Part shown: positions 9,685-17,838 of the stretch, piece after piece
How positions within the stretch are numbered: position 1 is the first letter of the stretch
Layout of the letters: every line of letters begins with the position of its first letter
Assembly: GCA_024239035.1 (NCBI GenBank)
Contig: JANBVK010000002.1
Coordinates: 29,191 to 69,735, forward strand
Direction: 5' to 3'
Source: Patescibacteria group bacterium
GTDB taxonomy: Bacteria; Patescibacteriota; Minisyncoccia; UBA6257; GWB1-50-10
Length of the DNA stretch: 40,545 nucleotides
Program-made: the position numbers and the translations under genes
Notes under the pieces: model-generated
Seen by the model: the letters and a program-made list of their open reading frames with translations, nothing else
Database searches by the model: none
Told to the model about the DNA's origin: nothing

Positions 9685-10569
9685 ATGTTTGATGTAATAG
9701 TCTCTAAACTAGTCTCCCATAAGAATAAGGTTATTATTTTCCTTACAGTTTTAGCTATCTTGGATTTTTTGGTTTTTTGGCAAATTATTATAGTAGCACA
9801 GAGCCTTACCAGTCAGGACCTTAAGATATATTTCTTCGACGTCGGGCAGGGAGATAGCCAGTTGGTTCTCTTGCCCGGTGGAGTGAAAACGCTCATTGAT
9901 GGCGGCCCGCCTAACGGGCGGGTTCTGGAACAGCTAGCCAAGGTATTACCCCCGACCGATCGTTACATTGATTTGGTAATAATGAGTCATCCGCAACTTG
10001 ATCACCTTGGAGGGCTTATTGAAGTATTGAAGCGATATCGTGTTGGTGTATTTTTGTGGAATGGTCGAGAGGGAAGCGCCGAAGCCTTTTCTGAATTAGA
10101 AAGAGCACTTCAGGAAAACTCTGTAGGTCACGTTATTTTAGCTAAAGGGGATAGGATTCATTATCGAGATAGTCATTTTAATGTGATTATGCCGACAACC
10201 CAATTCTTAGAGAGCAAGGAATTGAATGACACTTCTCTGGTTCTCGAGTTACTGAGCAAAGAATCAAAAACACTTTTTACTGGAGATATCGGAACAAACG
10301 TGGAAAAGGAATTGTTGGGTACATATAAGCAAAATATCGACATCTTAAAAGTCGCTCATCATGGATCAAAGTATTCGTCCGTAGCCAGCTTTCTTCAGGC
10401 AGTAAAACCCAAAGTAGCAGTCATAGAGGTCGGAAGAAATAGTTATGGTCATCCGACTCGGCAAGTACTGGATCGATTGCAAGATATTGGTGCGAGTATT
10501 TACCGGACAGACCAAGACGGCACCGTTCAATTAGTAATTGACGGTAAGAGTATCAAGGTCTTTAGATGA
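9685..10569 (+). CDS. ComEC-type metallo-beta-lactamase-fold hydrolase (separate ORF)
   Basis: IYFFDVGQGDSQLVLLPGGVKTLIDGG, MSHPQLDHLGGL, LFTGDI, KVAHHGSKYSS. Confidence 0.9.
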   Translation: MFDVIVSKLVSHKNKVIIFLTVLAILDFLVFWQIIIVAQSLTSQDLKIYFFDVGQGDSQLVLLPGGVKTLIDGGPPNGRVLEQLAKVLPPTDRYIDLVIMSHPQLDHLGGLIEVLKRYRVGVFLWNGREGSAEAFSELERALQENSVGHVILAKGDRIHYRDSHFNVIMPTTQFLESKELNDTSLVLELLSKESKTLFTGDIGTNVEKELLGTYKQNIDILKVAHHGSKYSSVASFLQAVKPKVAVIEVGRNSYGHPTRQVLDRLQDIGASIYRTDQDGTVQLVIDGKSIKVFR

Positions 10570-10573
10570 TTTT

Positions 10574-10598
10574 ACCGATTACCACAGTCTGTGGTAAA
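10574..10598. promoter_or_regulatory. Short hairpin just upstream of the aspS ATG
   Basis: TTACCACAGTCTGTGGTAA-type stem (ACCACA/TGTGGT) 10 nt before the probable start at 10608. Confidence 0.4.
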
Positions 10599-10607
10599 TT
10601 TAATACT

Positions 10608-12011
10608 ATGCGTATTCTTTCTGGGGATATTGGTAATTTCGACGGAAAAGAAGTTGAATTAGCCGGCTGGGTGAACGTGCGGCGTGATCACGGCGGGCTT
10701 ATTTTTATTGACTTGCGGGATAGAAGTGGTGTTGCTCAGATTGTTTTTAATCCTAAAAAAGAAGAAAAACTTCACGAGCAGGCAGAAAAACTTCGTCCAG
10801 AGTGGGTAATTCGAATTCGGGGAACGGTGGGTAGGCGGCCAAAAGGAATGGAGAACCCGAAAATTCCAAGCGGTGAGTATGAAGTTTCAGTTTCCAACTT
10901 AGAAATTCTTACGGAGGCAAAGACGCCGCCCTTTAACCTCTCCAGCGATGGTACTGAGGTGGGAGAGGAAGTGAGAATGAAATACCGTTATCTGGATTTA
11001 AGAAGAGCCCGTTTGCAGAGAAACTTAAGAGAGAGGGCGAAAGTTATTAAATTTATCCGCGATTTTTTAAGTGAACGTAAATTTGTGGAGATAGAGACGC
11101 CAATTTTAGGAAAATCAACTCCAGAAGGAGCTCGGGATTACTTGGTGCCTTCCCGGCTTAACTCTGGAAAGTTTTATGCTCTGCCGCAGTCGCCTCAGCA
11201 GTATAAGCAGCTTTTGATGGTGGCTGGTTTTGAGAGATATTTTCAAATCGCACGTGCCTTTAGAGACGAGGATACTCGGGGTGACCGCCAACCGGAATTT
11301 ACCCAACTTGATCTTGAGATGAGCTTTGCATCTCAAGACGAAATCTTGAATTTAACAGAAGAATTATTCACCACGCTCGTGGAAAAACTGTACCCTGATA
11401 AGAAAATATTAAAGAAGCCATTTCCCAGAATTACTTATGAGGAGGTGATGAAAGAATATAATTCTGACAGGCCGGATTTACGTGAAGACAAGAAAGATCC
11501 TGACGAGCTTGCATTCACCTTTATTGTGGATTTTCCGATGTTTGAAAAGAAGGACGACGGGTCTTTAGGAGTGGTTCATCACCCGTTTACAAAACCGCAA
11601 GTTGAAAGCGTCGAAGAATTCGAAACAGCGTTTAAGAAAAATCCGCTATCAATATCCGCTTATCAATATGATCTCGTTCTGAATGGTTATGAAATAGGAG
11701 GAGGATCTATGAGAATTCACAACTCGGCATTACTCCAGGCGGTTTTTGAAGCGCTTGGTAATTCACCTGAAAAAGTCCAGGAGAATTTCGGCCACATGCT
11801 TGAGGCGTTTGAGTATGGCGTGCCGCCGCACGGCGGGATTGCACCCGGCCTTGACCGTTTTATAATGATTCTTCAAAATGAACCAAACATCCGGGAAGTC
11901 ATCGCTTTCCCTAAAACCGGTGACGGTAGAGATTTAATGATGGATGCGCCGAGTGAGGTAGATGAAAAACAACTAAAGGAATTGCACTTGAAGGTTAAGA
12001 AAGAAAAATAA
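10608..12011 (+). CDS. aspS: Aspartyl-tRNA synthetase lacking the bacterial GAD insertion domain
   Basis: ORF open from 10566, but homology begins at MRILSGDIGNFDGKEVELAGWVNVRRDHGGLIFIDLRDRSG; QSPQQYKQLLMVAGFERYFQIARAFRDEDTRGDRQPEFTQLD; GIAPGLDRFIMIL. Confidence 0.95.
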   Translation: MRILSGDIGNFDGKEVELAGWVNVRRDHGGLIFIDLRDRSGVAQIVFNPKKEEKLHEQAEKLRPEWVIRIRGTVGRRPKGMENPKIPSGEYEVSVSNLEILTEAKTPPFNLSSDGTEVGEEVRMKYRYLDLRRARLQRNLRERAKVIKFIRDFLSERKFVEIETPILGKSTPEGARDYLVPSRLNSGKFYALPQSPQQYKQLLMVAGFERYFQIARAFRDEDTRGDRQPEFTQLDLEMSFASQDEILNLTEELFTTLVEKLYPDKKILKKPFPRITYEEVMKEYNSDRPDLREDKKDPDELAFTFIVDFPMFEKKDDGSLGVVHHPFTKPQVESVEEFETAFKKNPLSISAYQYDLVLNGYEIGGGSMRIHNSALLQAVFEALGNSPEKVQENFGHMLEAFEYGVPPHGGIAPGLDRFIMILQNEPNIREVIAFPKTGDGRDLMMDAPSEVDEKQLKELHLKVKKEK

Positions 12012-13084
12012 TGAAGGACTTTTCATTTCCTATTTTTAAAACAAAAACTGAGGGAGAGACGCAGACATTCGCCCTAGATGATCCGGTGGAACGCCGGAAG
12101 TATTTTGATTTGAAAGCGCGCCCGGAAATTGAGAAACTACGTACGTATTTAAAGAAAAATACATTTGTTGGATTTCTTTTAGGAAAGAAGAATTCGGGGA
12201 AAGGAACATATTCAAAACTTTTTGCGGAAGCCATCGGTCCCGAATATATTCAGCATATTTCGGTGGGTGATATTGTAAGGTCCGTGCACTCTGATTTTGA
12301 GAATGACTCTAAACGTGGAGACTTGATGGATTTCCTTAAAAAGAAATACAGGGGGTTTGTGCCGCTTGAAGATGCAATTGAGGCACTTCTTGGAAGATCA
12401 ACAGAAGGACTTCTACCAACAGAACTCATTCTTACATTGGTTGAGCGCGAGATTTCGCGTGTTGGGAGAAAGGCTATATTTATTGACGGGTTTCCGCGTA
12501 ATCCCGATCAAGTTTCCCACTCACTCTATTTTCGGCATCTTATGGGATATCGAGATGATCCTGATTTTTTCGTGTTTATTGATCTTCCTGAGACAATAAT
12601 TGACGAGCGGATGCGATATCGCGTTGTCTGTCCAAAGTGTCAGACACCCCGGAATATCAAACTCCTCCGTACAAAGGAAGTAGGATATGATGAAAAGAAG
12701 AAAGAATTTTATCTTATCTGCGATAATAGTTCATGCGGCGGGGAGCGCATGGTTCCGAAAGAAGGTGATGAACTTGGGATAGAGGCGGTTCGCGAACGGA
12801 TTGAAATTGACGATGTAGTGATGCGAATGCTTATGGGTCTTGAAGGAGTGCCGAAGATATTCTTACGGAACGCGATTCCCACTGCCGTTGCGAAAGAATA
12901 TGTCGATGACTATGAAATTACACCCGCCTATAGATACGATTTGGATTCAAAGTCAAAAAAAGTTCGGATGATTGAAGAGCCGTGGGTAGTAAACGATGAG
13001 AAAGGCAATCCGTCATATAGTCTTCTTCCTCCACCCATTGTTGTTTCTTTTATTATTCAAACCGCAAAGATATTAGGCTTATAG
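12011..13084 (+). CDS. Adenylate kinase-like nucleoside monophosphate kinase, long form with zinc-type lid
   Basis: FLLGKKNSGKGTYSKLFAEAIG, FIDGFPRNPDQVSHS, ERMRYRVVCPKCQTP...CDNSSCGG. Confidence 0.8.
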   Translation: MKDFSFPIFKTKTEGETQTFALDDPVERRKYFDLKARPEIEKLRTYLKKNTFVGFLLGKKNSGKGTYSKLFAEAIGPEYIQHISVGDIVRSVHSDFENDSKRGDLMDFLKKKYRGFVPLEDAIEALLGRSTEGLLPTELILTLVEREISRVGRKAIFIDGFPRNPDQVSHSLYFRHLMGYRDDPDFFVFIDLPETIIDERMRYRVVCPKCQTPRNIKLLRTKEVGYDEKKKEFYLICDNSSCGGERMVPKEGDELGIEAVRERIEIDDVVMRMLMGLEGVPKIFLRNAIPTAVAKEYVDDYEITPAYRYDLDSKSKKVRMIEEPWVVNDEKGNPSYSLLPPPIVVSFIIQTAKILGL

Positions 13085-13116
13085 TTTTCCACAGGTCTCG
13101 GTTTTTAATTTTGTAG

Positions 13117-13122
13117 TATAAT
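13117..13122 (+). promoter_or_regulatory. -10 box for structured RNA 1
   Basis: TATAAT ending 7 nt before AATCCCG, the 5' strand of the closing stem. Confidence 0.55.
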
Positions 13123-13129
13123 GGTAGTG

Positions 13130-13280
13130 AATCCCGTTCGTTAGTAGATTCCGGATCAAATGATTATTTTAAGGGATTCCGATGTCGCTCCGACCCGCTG
13201 GTTAGTCCGGGGTGTCGGAGGATAGGAAACCCACCTTGATTTCAGCCGGGAATCTCAAAGGAGCGGGGTTTTGTGTTTTT
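13130..13280 (+). ncRNA. Structured RNA of unidentified family, copy 1
   Basis: Closing stem AAUCCCGUUC/GAGCGGGGUU; AGAUUCCGG/CCGGgAAUCU; GGGAUUCC/GGAAACCC; CUCCGAC/GUCGGAG; apical CUGG-UUAGU-CCGG; followed by UUUUGUGUUUUU. Same architecture as copy 2. Confidence 0.75.
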
Positions 13281-13338
13281 ATTAACAATTTAATCACACC
13301 TTTCTACACTTTTTCTACATGTTATTGACAATTTTCCG

Positions 13339-13367
13339 TTGACAAAACATTAATTTGCTTAATAATA
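13339..13367 (+). promoter_or_regulatory. Sigma70-like promoter for structured RNA 2
   Basis: TTGACA (13339-13344), 17-nt spacer, ATAATA (13362-13367), then AATCCCG at 13373. Confidence 0.7.
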
Positions 13368-13372
13368 AGCAC

Positions 13373-13530
13373 AATCCCGCTTATTAGTTCTGGATCAAGT
13401 AGTGCTCGAAAAAAAAGATTTCCTAAATAGTTTCAGTTCGCTGGTTTGTCCAGGCGCTGAGATTGCGGAAACTAACTTATAATACTTCAGCCGGAATTTA
13501 CTAAGAGCGGGATTTTGTGTTGATTTTTGA
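13373..13530 (+). ncRNA. Structured RNA of unidentified family, copy 2
   Basis: Closing stem AAUCCCGCUU/GAGCGGGAUU; AGUUCUGG/CCGGAAUU; AAGUA/UACUU; UAGUUUC/GAAACUA; apical CUGG-UUUGU-CCAG; shared GGAUCAA, CGCUGGUUnGUCC and UUCAGCCGG blocks. Confidence 0.75.
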
Positions 13531-13534
13531 GATC

Positions 13535-13560
13535 TGTGCTAAGGCACGGTTTTTTGTTTT
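13535..13560 (+). terminator. Intrinsic terminator upstream of metG
   Basis: GTGCTAAGGCAC followed by GGTTTTTTGTTTT. Confidence 0.7.
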
Positions 13561-13622
13561 TAGTTTATCTTTGCTTTACTGTATCTCTGTCACCTGATGC
13601 TTTTAAGTTGTAGAATATTACT

Positions 13623-15305
13623 ATGAAGAAAAAGATTTTTATCGGCGTTGCCTGGCCATACGTAAACGGTGATATTCACATTGGTCATTTGGCTGGATAT
13701 TTGCTTCCGGCTGATATTTTCGCGCGTTTTCAGCGTTTTAGGGGTAATGATGTGCTTATGGCTTCAGGATCGGACTGTTTTGGCACACCGATTACAATTG
13801 AAGCGGATAAATTAAACATTTCTCCAGAAGAAGTAGTCAGTAAGTATCACCCGCAAATCGTTAAGCTTTTTGAAAAGGTGGGTATTAGTTTTGATATTTA
13901 TACAAAAACAACGACTGATAATCATAAAGAAGTTGTTCAGGATTTTTTCATTAAGTTGCTGAAAGAAGGATTTATATTTAAGGATAAAACCGGTCAATAT
14001 TATTCTCCGGAAGACAAAAAGTTTTTACCAGACAGATACGTGGAAGGAAAATGCCCGCATTGCGGCTATGAAGGAGCCCGTTCTGATCAGTGTGAGAATT
14101 GCGGGGCTATTTTAGGTGTTGGAGAGCTTGTAGACCCTAAAAGCAAATTAAGCAGCAAATCAGTCCGAATAAAGCCAACAGAGCATTATTTCCTGGACTG
14201 GCCAAAACTGCAGGATTTTCTTGAAAAATACGTAGATGAAAAAGGAAAAGGTTGGCGACCGTGGGTACTAAAAGAAACCAGAGGTTGGCTTAAAAAAGGT
14301 TTAAAGCCCAGGCCGATAACGCGGGATTTAGATTGGGGAATTGAAATTCCGATTGAGAGGATTCCAAAAGAACTTCAGATGGAAGGAGTGGAGCATAAAC
14401 GGATTTATGTTTGGTTCGACGCAGTTATAGGTTACTTGTCTGCTTCCATAGAGTGGGCGTCTAAAGAGAGTACGAGAGACTGGAAAGCTTTTTGGTACAA
14501 CAAAGAAGCGGAACACTCTTATTTTATGGGCAAAGACAATTTGGTATTCCATACGCTTTTTTGGCCGGGCGAACTCTACGGCTATGACGGGAATATCCAC
14601 TTACCGGATTTTCCGGCCATTAATCAGTTTTTAACTCTTGAAGACCAGAAGTTTTCAAAGAGCAGGGGAATCACGATAGATTCCCGGTATATAACCGAAA
14701 CCTACGGTTTAGACACCGTTCGATTTTACCTCACGCTTATAGGCCCTGAATCCGCAGATGCAAATTTTAGTTGGTCTGATTTTGTGAGTAAAAACAATGA
14801 TTTATTAATTGGGAATTTTGGTAATTTTGTGAACCGTACACTCACATTGGCTAAGGATTTAGATTTTAGTAAGGAATTGGAAATTGATGAAAAAGTGGAA
14901 ACGCGCACACTCGAATTTATCGGTGAAGGACAGTCCGCTCTCGAAAGTCATAAATTTAAAAAGTACACAGAAATTATTCTTGAGCTCTCTAATTTTGGTA
15001 ACAAATATTTAAGTACCGAGGAGCCATGGTTTTTGAAAGATAAGGATCCAGAGCGTTTTGAGAAAGTTTTACTAAACGCAACCCACATTACGCTTGGCCT
15101 TCTTTTGCTTATAAAACCTCTTTTACCGGAATCGTATAAGCTGCTTTCTGGTTTTCTCGGAGTTGATATTAAGAAGTGGGAGGATAGCGAAAAAGAACCT
15201 TTGCGTTCACTGCTTACACAAGTTCGTATAAGCGGGACAAAACCTCTTTTTGGAAAAATTGACGAGAGTATTGTTGAGGTTGAGAGAGCAAAAATCAGCC
15301 CCTAA
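13623..15305 (+). CDS. metG: Methionyl-tRNA synthetase (KFSKS variant of KMSKS; no C-terminal tRNA-binding domain)
   Basis: IFIGVAWPYVNGDIHIGHLAGYLLPADIFARF, CPHCGYEGARSDQCENCGAIL, FDAVIGYLSASIEW, DQKFSKSRGITI. Confidence 0.96.
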   Translation: MKKKIFIGVAWPYVNGDIHIGHLAGYLLPADIFARFQRFRGNDVLMASGSDCFGTPITIEADKLNISPEEVVSKYHPQIVKLFEKVGISFDIYTKTTTDNHKEVVQDFFIKLLKEGFIFKDKTGQYYSPEDKKFLPDRYVEGKCPHCGYEGARSDQCENCGAILGVGELVDPKSKLSSKSVRIKPTEHYFLDWPKLQDFLEKYVDEKGKGWRPWVLKETRGWLKKGLKPRPITRDLDWGIEIPIERIPKELQMEGVEHKRIYVWFDAVIGYLSASIEWASKESTRDWKAFWYNKEAEHSYFMGKDNLVFHTLFWPGELYGYDGNIHLPDFPAINQFLTLEDQKFSKSRGITIDSRYITETYGLDTVRFYLTLIGPESADANFSWSDFVSKNNDLLIGNFGNFVNRTLTLAKDLDFSKELEIDEKVETRTLEFIGEGQSALESHKFKKYTEIILELSNFGNKYLSTEEPWFLKDKDPERFEKVLLNATHITLGLLLLIKPLLPESYKLLSGFLGVDIKKWEDSEKEPLRSLLTQVRISGTKPLFGKIDESIVEVERAKISP

Positions 15306-15323
15306 GTAAGTAGGGGTTGATTT

Positions 15324-15545
15324 TTAGTCTTCTTTTTCTTTGTGTGGTTTTTCGGGCTTCGGGAGTGATTCAATGATTCTCTCTGCTCCTTTTTGTTCTT
15401 CTAATTTTCTTCTCCGTTCTTGTCCTTCTTCGTGAGCTTTTTGTTCTTCAGGAGTCATCGAAAACCGCCTTCCTTCTCTAGTGAAACGATGCGGTTTAGA
15501 TTCACCCTCGGATTTGTCAGGTGGCTGTACTCTTTCAAATGACAT
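15324..15545 (-). CDS. Small highly charged hypothetical protein
   Basis: 73-aa ORF in the gap between metG and the exchanger; no recognised family. Confidence 0.45.
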   Translation of the reverse strand: MSFERVQPPDKSEGESKPHRFTREGRRFSMTPEEQKAHEEGQERRRKLEEQKGAERIIESLPKPEKPHKEKED

Positions 15546-15616
15546 AGATTAATATTGATTATTTCGCAACTTTCTAGGATTGTATCACAGTCGTTTTTCT
15601 TTGTAAATTCTATTGT

Positions 15617-16573
15617 TTAACCGCGGAGTACCGTAAATATGATGTAGATGATATAGGTAAGGACGAAAACTACGCCCTGCCATTTTTCGAGTCTGTATCT
15701 TCTGCCGGTTAAGAGAAATGCTAATAGTAAGACACTCGCAAAGATTACTACTCCTATATCTAAGTTGTTTAAAGGATTAAAGGGCAGGGGTTTAATAATT
15801 GAGCTTATTCCTAGTATCCAGAAAAGATTAAAAATGTTTGAACCAACTATAGTTCCTACAGCAATATCTGGATTCTTTTTACGAGCAGCTGCTACCGCGG
15901 CCGCAAGCTCTGGCAGGGATGTTCCGATAGCAATAATAGTAAGCCCAATCATTGTTTGGCTTACCCCGAATAGAGTTGCAATGTGCACTGCTCCATCCAC
16001 TAACCACTTTCCACCCAGCGTAAGTCCCAATAAACCCAGCAGGATAAATGCAATTGCTTTTGATGTTCCAAGTTTCTTAACTTTTTCTCCGCTCTCTGAT
16101 GCTCCAGTTTTTGCTATACCGAAGCTATAGTACATGAAGACGAAAAAGAAAGACAGAAGAATTAAACCATCTACTCTTGTTAAAATAGAGGGCGCAGTGT
16201 TGTCTATTAAAGAATCGTTAATTAAGAAACCAACGACGAATATCGCAAGTAGCGAGAGAGGGATTTCTTTCCGCACCGTATTATGGGGCATGGTAATCGG
16301 ATAAACGAATGCAGTTACACCGAGAACCAAAAGAATATTTGAAATATTGCTTCCCAGAATATTTCCAATAGCAATCCCAGCATTACCTTGGACACTTGCT
16401 ACAACGTTTACAAAGAGCTCCGGGGCTGAGGTGCCGAAAGCAACAACCGTAAGACCGATGACGATATTGGAAATCCCAAATCGTTTAGCAACGGACGATG
16501 CGCCATCAACAAGCAGGTTTGCTCCTTTGATAAGAAGTACAAATCCGATAATAAAGAGGATGTAGACGAGCAT
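15617..16573 (-). CDS. Calcium/sodium antiporter family (CaCA, YrbG-like)
   Basis: Duplicated alpha-repeats: VVAFGTSAPELFVNVVASVQGNAGIAIGNILGSNISN and IIAIGTSLPELAAAVAAARKKNPDIAVGTIVGSNIFN. Confidence 0.95.
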   Translation of the reverse strand: MLVYILFIIGFVLLIKGANLLVDGASSVAKRFGISNIVIGLTVVAFGTSAPELFVNVVASVQGNAGIAIGNILGSNISNILLVLGVTAFVYPITMPHNTVRKEIPLSLLAIFVVGFLINDSLIDNTAPSILTRVDGLILLSFFFVFMYYSFGIAKTGASESGEKVKKLGTSKAIAFILLGLLGLTLGGKWLVDGAVHIATLFGVSQTMIGLTIIAIGTSLPELAAAVAAARKKNPDIAVGTIVGSNIFNLFWILGISSIIKPLPFNPLNNLDIGVVIFASVLLLAFLLTGRRYRLEKWQGVVFVLTYIIYIIFTVLRG

Positions 16574-16583
16574 GTTTTATAAG

Positions 16584-16654
16584 TCGGGGTGGGGGGAATC
16601 GGACCCCCGCTACAAGACCCCCAGCCTTGCGTACTACCACTATACTACACCCCG
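16584..16654 (-). tRNA. tRNA-Pro (anticodon GGG), no encoded CCA
   Basis: Reverse complement folds as CGGGGTG TA GTAT AGTGGTA GTAC G CAAGG CTGGGGG TCTTG TAGC GGGGG TCCGATT CCCCC CACCCCG A; C1-G72 is typical of bacterial tRNA-Pro. Confidence 0.93.
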
Positions 16655-16670
16655 AAAATTCTGATGAGAT

Positions 16671-16862
16671 TTATCTTCCCTTTTTTGTAAGAGTTCTTAA
16701 GCAGCGGGTACAGACAAGAGAACGTTTTCCGGAAACCAAAAGGCTGGTCCACTGGAGATTGGCTTTTTTCTTGCTGGTTTTGGTGGGGTTGTAGTGGCCT
16801 CGCTTGAGCTTCCGTGTTCCACCCATTTTATAAGATTTTCCGCAACGTTTACATGCTCTCAT
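16671..16862 (-). CDS. rpmB: Ribosomal protein bL28, zinc-binding form
   Basis: MRACKRCGKSYKMGGTRKLKRGHYNPTKTSKKKANLQWTSLLVSGKRSLVCTRCLRTLTKKGR; two CxxC pairs. Confidence 0.82.
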   Translation of the reverse strand: MRACKRCGKSYKMGGTRKLKRGHYNPTKTSKKKANLQWTSLLVSGKRSLVCTRCLRTLTKKGR

Positions 16863-16911
16863 ATTTTAGCTTTTAGCTTATAGCTTTTAGGTCAACACTC
16901 ATAAATTTTTC

Positions 16912-17565
16912 TTAACCAAGAACCGTTTCTTTGTAGGTTCTATTACTGAAGTTTAACTCGTAGTACTTTATGATTCCATCGTAGTTGATTTGAAGGATTA
17001 TGGAATTTTTCGCAGGCTCAATTTTAAACATAACGCTTCCAGACACAGCGCTTTTTGGGGGGATGGAATCGAACGAACCCTCAACTTTAACTAGTTTTTG
17101 GGTGATGCCGCCGGCATCAAGATCAAGAAGTTCAAATAGATCTCTAAGCTCAAGCGCACTGTAGGCCGTAGCTTCATTAGTGAAAGCTTTTATATTAATA
17201 CTCACAGTGCCATTTTCTGCTTTTGATACGCTCTCAACCGTAACCGTGATTTTAGTCTGTGGCGAGAGCAGGGGACTTGATAAGGTTTCAAAGATAATAG
17301 CGGTAGGAATTATAATCAGTTTTTCTTCTTTTTGGGAAAGAGCATCCTCGTTTGTCTTAGTTGAAGTTGCTTCGCCCCCGAAAGGGGCCCCTTTGGGGCC
17401 GATTACATCATTTCCCTCGTTGGACAACTCCAATGCCAGTTCAAGATTTGTGAGATCGTTTCGCAAACTGTCAATTTCACTGAGAGTTAAATAAAACCCG
17501 GCTAAAACAAGCAGTATAAAAATAACTAAGACTAGATATAAATTTTTGTTTCTGCCTCTTTTCAC
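16912..17565 (-). CDS. Membrane-anchored hypothetical protein; GTG start at 17565 preferred over ORF-track start 17643
   Basis: One N-terminal TM (NLYLVLVIFILLVLAGFYLTL). Upstream part of the ORF lies inside repeat copy B. TGCTATAAT extended -10 ends 7 nt before the GTG. Confidence 0.6.
   Translation of the reverse strand: MKRGRNKNLYLVLVIFILLVLAGFYLTLSEIDSLRNDLTNLELALELSNEGNDVIGPKGAPFGGEATSTKTNEDALSQKEEKLIIIPTAIIFETLSSPLLSPQTKITVTVESVSKAENGTVSINIKAFTNEATAYSALELRDLFELLDLDAGGITQKLVKVEGSFDSIPPKSAVSGSVMFKIEPAKNSIILQINYDGIIKYYELNFSNRTYKETVLG
17375..17398. repeat. GGGGCCCC palindrome inserted in frame in a CDS
   Basis: CCCCCGAAAGGGGCCCCTTTGGGG, translated on the minus strand as GPKGAPFGGEA; near-identical to 6290-6311. 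Confidence 0.8.
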
Positions 17566-17584
17566 GTTTGTTATTATAGCACTT

Positions 17585-17773
17585 AAGTAGTTGATAAATC
17601 TTCTCTGCAGTCGCCTTCGCTCAGATAAGTATATACTCCTCAAAACAGAAAAGCTTGACGAAAAACAGCGAACTCACTTCGCTCAGACAGCACTGTTTTT
17701 CTACTTTTCTGTTTTTCATTCGTTAATTTATAACTTCGCTCCAGCATACTGCAGAAAAGATTATCAGCTACTT
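17585..17773. repeat. Large nested inverted-repeat element, copy B
   Basis: AAGTAGTTGATAAATCTTCTCTGCAGT pairs with ACTGCAGAAAAGATTATCAGCTACTT (few mismatches); nested AAAACAGAAAAG/CTTTTCTGTTTT and GAAAAACAG/CTGTTTTTC; core near-identical to copy A. Confidence 0.88.
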
Positions 17774-17838
17774 TGTGAGGTGCTGAGCAAATGAGTAAAA
17801 CTTTTCCTTTCTAAAGAAGCCTGTCGGAGGGATAAACA

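Noticed and set aside
9901-9925. CCCGCCTAACGGGCGGG hairpin in the MBL-hydrolase gene as a further inserted repeat
   Set aside because: It encodes DGGPPNGR, which fits the normal ComEC hydrolase DGG loop, and the palindrome is short; chance is plausible.
13130-13530. T-box, SAM riboswitch, tmRNA, RNase P RNA or SRP RNA for the RNAs upstream of metG
   Set aside because: None of the sequence signatures I know for these families is visible (no T-box GGTGGNACCGCG, no RNase P GAGGAAAGTCC, no SRP GGAAGGAAGCAGCC, no tRNA-like domain). A 6S-like RNA remains only a topological analogy.
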